Below the pieces are notes generated by a model. That model was not told the origin of the DNA. It was given only the letters and a program-made list of their open reading frames with translations, and did no database searches. The translations under genes and the position numbers were made by a program. A stretch of DNA of 64,000 bases from Diplosphaera chodatii (Eukaryota; Chlorophyta; Trebouxiophyceae; Prasiolales; Stichococcaceae): positions 2,046,001-2,110,000 of the forward strand of contig JAALGY010000012.1 of assembly GCA_032358165.1 (NCBI GenBank), given 5' to 3'. Positions 1 to 11,014 of this stretch are shown piece by piece (within the stretch, counting starts at the first letter, position 1; the number at the start of each line of letters is the position of its first letter).

Positions 1-3000
1 GTGGTTACATGAACCCGCTGGATATCATCCCATGAGACCCACGGTGCATGATCTTAGAAAGCTGATTGGCAGAGCGTGGTCAGCAGTCATACCGTCATGC
101 AGGCTGCTGAACCATACCAAGACGCGTTGCGGCGCCCGCCTCCTGCGGGTGTGGCCTGCGGTTCAACACTGCACATTGGCAACGATGGCAACTCTTAAGG
201 CTTGCACGTCCGGCAAGTTGCATGCGGTGTGGTTGCAGGCCAATCTGCTGCAGCCTCAGGCAGATCCGGCGACGCTCGAGTTGCGTCTGGATGCAGTGGA
301 GGAGCTGCTGGGCGAGGTGCAGCTGCGCGCCGATGTGCAGGTGTAAAAGAATTTCGGCCACTGCATGCATCACATGGTCTTGTGGTCCTGAGGCCGAACA
401 CGTCGACGACCTTCCATGATATGATATTGTACGCTGACGTGTTGAGCAGCAGCAGGATCTGTGGCCAGTGGACAGCCCGATGGTAATTTGAATAGCCAGC
501 CTGGATGCAAAGCAGCAAATGGAGTGCCAGTCGCATACCTTTTGCAGGCGAGTCTTCAGGGCATGCCAAAGGACTTCGACCGTGTGCGCAGCGGCATGGC
601 CATCAGGCCCAGCGGCAGTGATGCAGCCAGGTGTGCTTCGCAGGCATCTGGCAAGCAGAACAATAACTCGATCCCTTTGTCCAAAAAATGTTCGACTTCC
701 ACAAAGCCGATGATGAGCCTGGCTCATGGTTTGCATGCACAAGGTGGCACTCACATTCTGCAGCCTGATGCGCAGGCGGACAGCAACGCTCGTCAGCAGC
801 TTCATCCTGCTGCGCGACATGCTGACTGCGCTGCCGGCGCTGGCGGATGCGCTGCAGCCCGCGCAGGCATCACTGCTGGGGACCATGCGTGGCACCTTCT
901 CGCATTGTGCCTTCGGTGACATGCTGGCTGCAGTCAACGAGGTGATCGATGAGGTGAGCCGCAGGCAACCTTCCCTGCAGCACCGCAGTGCACGACCAGC
1001 GGGGAACATGTGTTTTGCAAGGTGATGCTGTTCTGTACTCTGAGACGGAGCCCTGGTCTCGGCAGAGTAATGACATGACTCCTACATGTTGCAGGATGTC
1101 CAGGCATCCAAAGCGGCCTTTGTCAACAAGACGCAGCAGTGCTTTGCTGTGCGGGGCAAGGTGCTGCAGTGCTGTTACTGCTCCTGCTGAGGGTGTTGGA
1201 GCTGTCACATTCTCAACATGATATGACCGCTGCTGCGGCAACAACTGGCATGCACGTCATGAGGATGTTGTGACGACGCAAGGTTGACGGCTTCCTGGAC
1301 CTGGCACGCTCCATCTTCTGCCGGCTGACGGAACAGATCCATGACATGGCAGAAGCGCTACGCACTGAGCTGGACCTGCCATCCCTCAAGGTGCTGCGCT
1401 CATCACCGTGCACTACCTCCAGAGCTCCCAATGCTTTAGTACATATGCATGCAGCCGGCGACCGCACTGCCATCATGTTGCAGCAAACAAAGTAACCCTG
1501 CCTTTTGGCAAAGTTCGTTAGCAGATCGCATGCCATGAAAGGCAAGGTTGGACATCATGTGGGTGCAGGTGCTCTATGCTGCGCGCCGCGGCTTCTACTT
1601 CGTTGTACCAAAACCCGGCAGTGAGCAGCGCAATGGCCCAGATGGCAGCAAGAGTGCCCCAGCAGGTATAAACAATTGGATCGCTTGCAGGTGCATGTGG
1701 GGTCAGTGCTCAGATGCACGACCGTTTGTCCAGCACATCTGTTCATGTCATCGCTGGAGGGCCGCTGCCGCGCGGGTTTGTGGCGCTGGAGGCGCGCGGC
1801 GCCAAGGAGCTGGCCTGCACCACGCACGAGCTCAACGCCCTCAACGCGCGCCTCAAGGACGCAGGCAACGACTGCATGCTGCTGACAGAGCAGGCGGGCC
1901 TCTGCTTGGCCCTGACTGCGCTGCTTCACTGAGGGGTTGTCACCCGTGTGCTCTGCAGCAAGATCTCTGGCAGTATGTTAGTGTAGCGTATTGCGTGGCC
2001 GACCTCTGATGATACATGTGTTTCACCTCGATGCTTGTGTGTACGCAGGTGCTGGAGGGCCTGCAGGAACGGCTGGCAGGCAAGCAGGAGGCGCTGCACA
2101 AGCTGGGTGACGCGCTGGCGCTTCTGGACATGCTGCAGTCGCTGGCACAGGCAGCCAGCCTGTCCTCTGAAGACTACTGTCGGCCCAAAATCAGCCATGC
2201 AGGTGGGACATCATGATATTGAGTTGGCAAAAGTATGCAGCAATAGAGGTGCCTGCTATGATTGACACGATATTCGTATCGTCGGCACCATCAATCAGTG
2301 TGCTTCCTTGTGCAGGGCCAGTAGCCATTGTGGGCGGCAGGCATCCGATAGCCCAAGCTGCCTCCGACCACGACTTCCAGGTGAGGTATCGGCATGCGCA
2401 CCTATGTAGGCAGATATTATGAATGTGAGATAGTAGAGGAGCAAACTCGTCAGCACCTGTAGCGTTGCATGGCATAGGCCAACGACACATACATGGCAGA
2501 ATGCTCCAGCTTCCACATCGTCACGGGGCCCAACATGTCTGGTGCGTGGGCACCGCATCAAGCCACCTGAGACATTTGAGTGGCCATCTAGACGATTCTT
2601 GCTGGCAGCGACCAGACAGGTTATTGTATTGTTCAACATTGCAGGGAAGAGCACGTATCTACGGCAAGTAGCGCTGATTGTCATTATGGCACAGATCGGT
2701 AGTTTTGTGCCGGCCAGTTTTGCGTCAATCAGGTGCTGCCATGTTGCACAGGAACATGTGCCAGAAAGCTGCACATCGCTCTGCAAACGTCGTCCTCAGC
2801 GTTGTGTTCCCATAGCAGCACAGTTGTTGAGCAGTAGCACCTGCACAGCCACATCCCCTGCTACTCACGCAAGTGCTGCAGGGTGGTGGACCAGCTGTTC
2901 ACACGCATTGGCAGCTCGGACAGCATCGAGACCAACTCGAGCAGCTTCATGGTGGAGATGCAGGAAGTGGCGTATATCACCTCACGAGTCACCAGCAGGT

Positions 3001-4403
3001 GTGAAGCAGACGTTAGCAAATCGTCTCGTTGACATCAAGTGGACACTGCTGGTGTCCAGAGGACAGGCAGACACCCAGGGGGCACTACTCCTCGTGACGG
3101 TCCATGAGTGCTACATATGAACACATGCTGATCCATACTGGCCTGCCATCCCAAGCATGCCCCCGTACCCGTCCTGTGCAGCAGGCTTGAATGCGCAAGC
3201 TCTGCTGCAGGAGCTTGGTGGTCATTGACGAGCTGGGGCGTGCCACATCCACTGCAGACGGCGTCGGCATTGCCTGGGCGCTGTCCGAGTACTTCATCTC
3301 CCTGGGTGTGTGCATTATCTACGCTGTATAAGGCTGGGCTGCATGGTACACTTTCCGAGCAGACTTTTCCCCTAGGAAGCAGTGTCAAGCGATGCATAGA
3401 GCGCAACGGTAGCGAACATGGCAGCCTCATCAAGGTGCCAGCTGCAAGTATGCCCTAAGCCGAGGTGTCCTCTGCAGGCACCTTCACGCTGTTTGCGACG
3501 CACTTCGGTCGCCTCACGGCGCTGGCGGGCCTGTACCCCAATGCTCGCCTGTGGCACCTCGAGGTGCGAGTCCGTGTCCTCTGTGTGTTGCCGTGACTCG
3601 GCATGAGGTTGTGGCACAAGCAAGCGTGCAGCGGTGCTGCATGGTGCACGCCAAACCAAAGCTCAGATGCAATGGCAGGGTGAGTTGCAGGCAAGGCGTG
3701 AGGGACCGTGCTATGCCACAGAGCCCACACCTTTGCGCCATCCCAACAGGTTGACACCTCACGGGAGCGCCTGGACTTTAGGTGGCACCTGCAGCCGGGT
3801 GGCAAGGAGGGCACGCACTACGGCCTGCTGCTTGCGCAGGCTGTTGGCTTCCCGGAGCAGGTGGCTGATGGGCATCGAGCACCGTGAATGTAGTACCGGC
3901 ACTCTGAGCAAGGTGTCTGCAGACTGCAGTGACCTTGCCTGTCGTTGAGATGGGAGACGGCAGCAGTGGGACCAGTCTGTGGTGTCCAGGTTCTGGCAGA
4001 GGCGCGGCGCGTCGTCAGCGTCATGGATCGAGAGGATGCACGCCGGCGCAGAGCAACCGATGCAAACAGCAGTGATTTTGCCGCGGCCACAGCGTTGTAC
4101 AGCTTGGCGCACAAGGTGCTGAGATGCTCCCCATGACAGCCTCTCACTCGTGCCTCTGCTCCTGCATAACGGCTCTGACTCTGCGCCATGTGGAGCAGAG
4201 CAGCAAGGTGCGGCTGCTAGGCGTCAATCTCGCTTGCATGTTTCAACCGTGATGCGCATTCTGCGTGGGATGTCTTGCAGGTGGCGTGCATTGCGCATGC
4301 GTGGTCGGCCGACGCGTCCATCAACGCTGCTCAGCAGCTGCGGCAGCTGCAGCGGGAAGCTCGAGCATTGGTGTCGCCGGCAGCCAACAGCAGTGGAAGC
4401 TGA
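1..4403 (+). CDS. MSH4: MSH4, meiotic MutS homologue (5' end outside the window)
   Basis: MutS-family ATPase that, with MSH5, forms the MutSgamma clamp stabilising meiotic recombination intermediates; it lacks the mismatch-reading domain. Exons read: 239-340, 764-953, 1095-1160, 1283-1390, 1569-1665, 1760-1893, 2049-2202, 2316-2380, 2478-2541, 2645-2732, 2882-2998, 3211-3305, 3478-3563, 3750-3860, 3989-4114, 4281-4403 (TGA). The lever and clamp region is followed by Walker A GPNMSGKST, split by the intron after 2541. Then come the MSH4-like block [12 protein letters not shown], Walker [13 protein letters not shown], and the ATPase end [11 protein letters not shown]. The phrase ETNSSSFM and the lack of any mismatch domain point to MSH4 rather than MSH2, 3, 5 or 6. 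Intron 1894-2048 starts with GC. No exon was recognised between 341 and 763, where the family has about 25 more residues, so one exon may be missed. Confidence 0.88.
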
Positions 4404-4736
4404 GCATGGCACGGCAAGCCCAGCAGCTGTCCTAGCACCCTGTTGTGAGGCATGCTGGCATCATGGTCAGGGTGCATGGGGGCTCAGGACGTATGGGTTT
4501 GGCAGGCGCAGATGTGTGCTGCTCATTACCATGGTCATATTTCGCGCATACAGGGTGGAATGAGATCACGGCAGTGAGGGGCCAAGGTCGGTGATGTGTG
4601 CAGTGGTGCTGCTGGCCAGTGCTGACCGTCTCGTTTGCAATGGCAGCATTTGCGACACCAGCTGGGCCAATTCAACATACGAGTGTGCCTCCAGAACTGC
4701 AACATTTGAGTCTGCTCTGGACACTTCTGATTTAAT
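4404..4736. other. Convergent intergenic region, MSH4 / SGNH hydrolase
   Basis: Holds the two facing 3' ends. No conserved coding sequence, RNA gene or repeat was recognised. An AT-rich patch lies near 4728-4740, next to the SGNH stop codon. Confidence 0.6.
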
Positions 4737-7349
4737 TTAATGGCCGATATCATGTCCAGCGGCGCCGGCGTATGCGCTCTGGCGTACAGGAATGAGGACT
4801 CGGTCCAGATAGGCACGAACCTGCAGAGTCAGACGTGAGGACATCAAACGTGCATGAGGGCATCGCTTATCGAACTGTATCCGGAACATCGCATGTCTGT
4901 AGTGCCCGCACTCGTTCAGCACACCTCGGCAGCAATGATGTCAGCGCCACGGTTGCTGAGGTGTACATTGTCAGACAGCAGCAGCAGACCATTGCCATCG
5001 GCAACATTGTCCCAGCTGGCCCGCAGCAGCCAGTGCTTCAGCAGAGCCGATGCCACCGTCACTGGCCATGCGGACATGCTGAACCCCAGACTGGCCTGCA
5101 GGCACCACACAATGCCAGTAATCCTACAATATCACATGCTGGTTGCTTAGTGGCCCCAGGACATGGAGCATATGAGCGATCACGTCTGCTTCGCATCTGC
5201 AGAGTTGTACGTCAGACGATAGAGCTCGCTGAGTTGCACCTCTCGCTGTTGCTTGTCCTGGATTCCTGCAAGAGTTGGTGCCGCGGGCTCTCCCTGGGGG
5301 AAGGAACGACTGTATGCATCCGTCTGCTGCGCTGGCCCTGCATTATTAGCTCCTTCCAAGTCAGGACGACATGTTCGCAGGATAGCACAGCAGAAACATG
5401 TCAAGTACCTACAGGAGCCACGACAACATGTTGCAAAGCTGCTTGCAGCTGTTCGTATTACCTGCATGTGCAGCGAGCTTGTCCTTGGCTACGCTGCCGC
5501 TTGATCGCTTCGTGCCCCCATTAGCGGCGGCCTGCGTGGTATTTAACATATGATCACAGCAATCAGAGGGCAGAAACCTGCGCATGCAGGATTTCACCCC
5601 GTCGCTATGACATTGCAACAGTTGATGACAGTGTGGCATGTCTGCTGACCTTGGCGGCAGCCTGTAGGCTGGTCTTCCCGATGCTAGTTCGCCCTGTGCT
5701 TGGTACACCCTTTGGGGCATCTGAAGTGTCGTTCATCGTCAGCTGCAGCTTGTCCACGTCCGTCATAGCCTCCAGCTCGATCACATCTGGCAGTGACTCG
5801 CCATCCCTGAAACCTGAGTTGAATGATGTGGCACATCAGACACATCGGAGAGCAGCCAGTCAGGTTTGCTATCACACTGCGCCACACACGATGTCATCCT
5901 GTCAAGCGCCAGCACATTGCACAGCGACCGCCCGCTATCAGCAGCAACAACCAAGCACCTGCGTCCTTGCCAACACTGGTTGCCAGCGTGCCGCCTGTGC
6001 TGCTTGCGAAGGAGGACCGCCGCGAAGCCACAACACTTGTGGGTGACAGGCCGTCCGCCGCCATATCTTTACCTGCACACTTGCTCCCGCTTTCACTCCC
6101 AAGCATGTGTGCGCAGGTCGCCCTGTGGTGCGTATACTTGCCTCGTCCAATTGTTGATCAAAAATATTGAATCCTGCCCATTCTTGAAAGCATCCGGAAC
6201 TAGCGTACCTGGCGTGAAGCCTGTGACACTGCTGTCGCAGGAGGCCGATCTGACGGGGCCTGATGCATGGCCGGTCTCTCGGAGCACACGAGCGAAGGAG
6301 CCGTACAGATCAAGGTATGTGGCCGAGCGGATGCGGGACATGGCAGCTTCCAGAGCAGCATTGTACCTGAGCAAAACTGTTTCATCATGCCACAGGCACC
6401 AAGGCTACAGCAGCATTGCATGTGGATGCTAGCATCACATGTGCACACTGGCTGCACTTGCAGGTCCTGCTTGACTGTCGAAGCACCGGGACACTGAGCG
6501 CACTGTCTGACGGTGGCATTGGCAGCTGAGTCCAGATCCTCTCCGATTGGCGGGATCGCGAGCACTGCCACTGGAATGCTGCGAGGCAGCGTCCGCACCG
6601 CGGTCGCCACCGCATCGCCAAACTCTTGCGGCCCGAGGAAGTCGGCCCGGAAGCCATTCTGTACAGTTGAAACCCTTCGAAAATGACGCACATAGTCTGC
6701 CACGATGTCTGCACAACCTGGTGTCATCGCCCTGCTGCATGCCTCTGAGACGTGCCCAGGCAACATACAGCTGCTGAGATGGCCGACACCTCCTGACGTC
6801 TGCAGCGCTTGCCTGCATTTTCAGCAGGTGGTGGGGCAGAGGATGCAGGCGCGCCAGGATGTCGTTGGTGCCCAGCAGCAGCACCAGCGCGTGTGCCTCG
6901 GGGTGCCGCCGCAGCGCAGCATGCATCCGGAACAGGAGCGACTCCGTCAGCGCCGAATCCGCTCCCGCGTTGACGACCTTCACCTGTATACATCCAAAGT
7001 GGAACCAACGTCTACGCAGCGCGAGCAAATCATACGCGAGTTAAACACTTGTTACATTGGAGGACTGCCACACGCCAGGCTGCGGGGTGTAAGGACACTT
7101 GAGCAGAGAGCATGCTGCACCGGTGCGCCGCGGGCTGCGATCTGCTGTGTCGATGCCTCCAGTGGCCGAATCTGCATATAGGGAGCGGCCTTTTTATTAT
7201 TTGATGCAAAGCGCAGGTTCATAGCGTTCAGGCGCTGCTGGGTTGCCAGTTTCCACTGCACATGCGCCACTGACCCAGTCCGCGCCCAGCCGGCCGCGCG
7301 TCAGACTGTCGCCCAGGCACAACACCTCCCAGGTTGCTGAATGTACCAT
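4737..7349 (-). CDS. SGNH/GDSL-type hydrolase
   Basis: Likely esterase or lipase of the SGNH superfamily; substrate unknown. The start is the ATG at 7349; the frame stays open upstream only to a GTG. Block I is LCLGDSLTRG with the nucleophile Ser, near the N-terminus. Exon 6798-6983 carries VVNAGADS (block II-like Gly) and LLLGTNDILA (block III Asn). Exon 6504-6658 carries the strand VAVLAIPPIGEDLD, and the exon ending at 6366 carries YNAALEAAM. Block V, SDNVHLSNRGADII with the Asp and His of the triad, is in the exon from 4925 to about 5105. The last exon, 4737-4820, ends HDIGH-stop. All catalytic blocks are present. Between blocks III and V there is extra polar sequence from several exons (about 5180-5815) that compact SGNH enzymes lack. 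Exon borders in that insert are uncertain. No clear signal peptide. Confidence 0.78.
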
Positions 7350-8047
7350 CTTGATGTCCCAGGCCTTGCAGCAATGTGCAGCTGCGCAGCTCCTTGCTGC
7401 AAGGCCGAGCTGCCTCACTTCAGTACCGCCTCAGACCACTGCTGCTGACGATCCGCGGCACTGGCAGGTGCATGGCAGTCGCCTGCACTACAAAGGCGCA
7501 TTCAAGCAGAATGTGCACAAACAACACAGGTCTTTATGCTCGAGCAGCTTCTTTGCTGTCAACGGCTGCGTGAGTGTTTGTGCTGTAGCACGGCAGGCTG
7601 ACAGACCTGCAAGCCAGAGAGTAGCGGTACGCACGTGGCAAGTAGTGTTCCACCGAGGGCATGGAATCTGCCAACTGTTTGATCGGATGTTTTCTACAGG
7701 TTTGCTACAGTGACCTCTGCAGTTGTCGGAGCAGCGTTCGTCAACGGGCGTCGAGGCCGCAAAGGCAGCCGACCCTGTTTCAGTACAGTGACACACTCGA
7801 AGCGTGACCTTCACGACAGTCGCACCCGCGAAAGCTGGTTGATGCCGGCTTTGTTTACGTAGAGGGGAGGTACTGCAAAGCCAAGATCTGTCGGACTTGT
7901 CTGACAGAAGATGAGGTGGGATGATCATCATGCAGCTTCACCGCTGCAGTGTCTCCCGCACACTCATCTCATACCTCGATCTGACGCATACAGCAGAAGC
8001 AGAAACAGTCCCTGCACCTGCGGCGTGGTGGCCTGCCCACTTACTTG
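7350..8047. promoter_or_regulatory. Divergent intergenic region, SGNH hydrolase / SDS22
   Basis: The two start codons face away from each other across about 700 bp, so it must hold both promoters and 5' UTRs. No TATA box or named motif was recognised. Open frames here look random. Confidence 0.5.
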
Positions 8048-10241
8048 ATGGCACAAGCAGCTGAGGCTGCAGCGCAGCCCGAAGTGGAAGAGGTGGTGTG
8101 CGATGGACTGACGTTGGACCTAACTAACTCGCACCTGCGCACGCTGACGGATGTACCGCTGGCACTCACGTTGACGGTGCGCATGATTTGGCGATTTGCG
8201 CACAGTAATGCAGCAGCATGTTGCAGATGTAGCGCATGGCGGCTGATATCAGCACAGCCACGCAGGCACTGGACCTGACCGCCAACAGGCTGACAGGGTT
8301 GGAGCCCAATTTGCTCGCGCTCTCAGGTGATAGACCAACACGCAAGCTAAAGCATGCATGTGACCACCTTCTCATGGCACTCGGTAGTGTGCATAACATG
8401 TCATGACAGCTGTGCACCTCAGCATGAGGTGCACACAAGCAGCGTTATGCGAGGTGCAGGCCTGAGAACGCTGTCGCTGCGGCAGAATATCCTGGAGGAT
8501 GCTTCCGATGTGGCACACCTAGCTAGTGCAGGCCGCCTCACCGAGCTCATACTGCATGACAATCGCCTCCACACGGTGCGCCTCGGCATAGCAACTTCTG
8601 ATCCATGACTTCGCGGTGTGCACTGTTTACGAAAAACTCTGGATTACGCATGAACCCATGTGGCCCTCATCAGCATGGTGCCCAGGCTGCATGCCAGTTG
8701 CTGCAGGTGCCAGATTTGGCGCCGCTCACGGCACTTCGGCGGCTGGAGCTGTCTTACAACGGCATCAAGTCGTTGAGGCCATTGACCGCGCTTGTGGGGC
8801 AGCATCTTTCGGACCTGTACGTAGCGAGCAACAATGTGTCCTCGGTAAGTCGCCTGCCAGCTAGCCGGTTGCGGTTCAGCCATATGAAGCTGTATCAGCA
8901 GCACGTCGTAGCTGTCTGACCGCTCTTTGAGTTATCAAGTTTAAGCCGATGAGTGTGTTGTGTAGGCCGAGGGCATAGGCCACCTCACAGCACTGACGCT
9001 ACTGGAGCTGGGGTCCAACCGGGTGAAAGACCTGGGGCCCATCACGAGCCTGAATGGACTGCGGGAGCTGTGGCTAGGCCGCAACCGCCTGACATCCTTG
9101 GACGGCCTCTCTAGGTGAAAGATAGACTGGAGGGGCTGCTTGTGCAACCGGTGGCTGTGAGGTGTGTCACGACAGTGCCACAGAACTGGCAAGTGCCACA
9201 GATCAGGCATGTAGAGATAGGAGCAGCAATCAACTGACCCGCTTTAGTGATGCCATAGGCTGACAAACCTGCAGCGGCTGGCGCTGTTGAGCAACCGGCT
9301 GGAGTCCATGGCTGGGCTGTCAGCCTGCACTGCATTGCAAGAGTTGTATCTTAGCCACAACGGCCTCACTGCTCTTGAGGTGAGGCGCAGCACGTCTGCC
9401 TAGCCATCCCCCTGCCAGCTGATCAGGTTGTGTGTATAGTGACAACTGAGGGTTGTGCTTGCCTACCAACACTTCGGCATGTCGCAGTCGACTGCACGAA
9501 GTGGCTGCAGGCTATGTCGTGACAAAAAGGCGCATGGTTGCAGGGCTTCGAGACATTGAGGTCCCTGAAGATACTGGATGTCGCAAACAACCGGATGGCT
9601 TCGCTGCCGGCTCTGTCGGCGCTTGATCAGCTGCAGGTGCGGCAGCTGCCAGCATTGCGCTGTTGCACATGGCTGCAGCCTCTTCCAACCACCGTCCACA
9701 CCTGCCAGTGTCGCTGGCAGGGCATCTTCATACAAATGACTCACCTCTCTTTCTCTCGGTCGTAGGACTTCTGGCTGAGCGAGAATGCCCTGGCAGCATG
9801 GCCAGCAGTGTTGGACAGGCTGGCTGAACTTCGCAGTAGCCTCAAATGCCTGTACCTCGCAGGCAACCCTGCCACAGCCGACATGGCAGTGATTCAGGTG
9901 GGTGGCAGCAGCTCAGGAGGGTGGCAGCAAATGCACAGCTGCACGCTTGTGTATCCGTAGTGTCGTGCACGCCCTGTGTCGGCTGCAACAGGGCATGCGT
10001 TTGCCGGGATGCCATTCACACTACTGTGCATGCGCATGGACACCGAATCAATGGCATATGTAGCACCAAATCACTACAGTGAGGCTTGGTAACGCAGGCT
10101 GATCTGCTGCGACACGGTTTCGACAACCTCGAACAGCTAGACGACAGAGTGCTGACGCCAAGTGATGCTTCTGGCAGTGGCAATGCGGCCAGAGATGGCA
10201 GCTTTGGCACTGGCGTTGGCCGCAGGCTAGGGACCGTGTGA
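8048..10241 (+). CDS. PPP1R7: SDS22 / PPP1R7, leucine-rich PP1 regulatory subunit
   Basis: Predicted 360-residue LRR protein of the SDS22 type, which binds protein phosphatase 1 and controls its maturation and its mitotic targets. Exons 8048-8176, 8266-8326, 8460-8575, 8707-8844, 8966-9114, 9259-9379, 9544-9636, 9766-9897, 10098-10241 join in frame. About ten 22-residue LRRs follow the SDS22 form L-x-x-L-x-x-L-x-L-x-x-N-x-I/L, for example LTALTLLELGSNRVKDL and LTNLQRLALLSNRLESM. The C-terminal LRR cap SSLKCLYLAGNPA and the phrase FDNLEQLDDRVLTP are typical of SDS22 ends. A Ser/Gly-rich tail follows. The start is the first ATG (MAQAAEAAAQ) after an in-frame TTG. It resembles other SDS22-like LRR proteins too, but length and cap fit PPP1R7 best. 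Confidence 0.85.
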
Positions 10242-11014
10242 GATGCATGTGTTAACGTTGGCACGTGGTTCGACAAGTTCCACGCAGTATGTAATGCCTC
10301 AGAATGGGTGTAGAGCAAGAAGGGGAGGGAGTTTACACCTACCTTTGGCGGGCATGTCTATACTGAGGGCAGAATGACTAGGTCCAAAAGGATCTACAGA
10401 TCTTTAATTTGTGCCCTGCGCTTCGTAAGTAAGCGTAGGCTACATCAAGTCATTTCGGGCTTTGCAGATCAACCTCTCACTACACAGGGCTAGCTTCGGG
10501 CGTAGCAAGCCGTTGATCGCTGCGGTGTGCACTGTATCACATTAGCATTGCACGTTGTGACTCAGTAGGGATTGGCAGTGTCCATCTGCAGCTGCAAATC
10601 AGCAACAGCATAGGAGGCGATCAAAATGTATTCAGCTGCACATAGAACAGCCGTGACTGCTTGCGGGCTGGAAAGGCAGCATGCAGCACCTCGAAATGCT
10701 GCAGCGCCAGATGCCCTCACTGCACATGCTACATGGCAACGCCAAACCCCCTTAAAAGAGACAGCGGCTGGTCTGAAGGCTGCTATCTTAGGTGAGACAC
10801 TAGCACACTTGCCGTGATTGAGCCAGTAAACGTCAGCGTGCGCGACATGCACCGCTGGTTGCGGGCATCTGGTTTTGATGTGTCTGCAACATGGCTTGAT
10901 CGCTGCACACACCTCCGATGCCCTTTCATACTGTGATCGCTTCGTGCGCCAGGGGTCCATCGGTGTGCATACAGCAGACAGAGGATCGGCAGGCTTCATG
11001 CAGCCCCCTTGACA
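10242..11014. other. Intergenic region, SDS22 to PGM
   Basis: Contains the SDS22 3' UTR and the PGM promoter. The stretch 10370-10550 is less GC-rich than its surroundings. No RNA gene, repeat or conserved frame was recognised. Confidence 0.5.

Noticed and set aside
95..1009. Minus-strand open frame of 304 codons at the left end of the window
   Set aside because: It runs antisense over MSH4 exons 239-340 and 764-953, starts without good context and shows no domain. Kept only as a note on the long intron.
6798..6820. GC donor after KMQ in the SGNH hydrolase
   Set aside because: A GT donor 15 bases further on (after ASAAD) is also in phase, so this intron is not counted among the GC-AG set.
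10370..10550. Possible tRNA or structured RNA in the SDS22-PGM spacer
   Set aside because: The stretch is less GC-rich with short inverted pieces, but no TPsiC or anticodon arm could be laid out.
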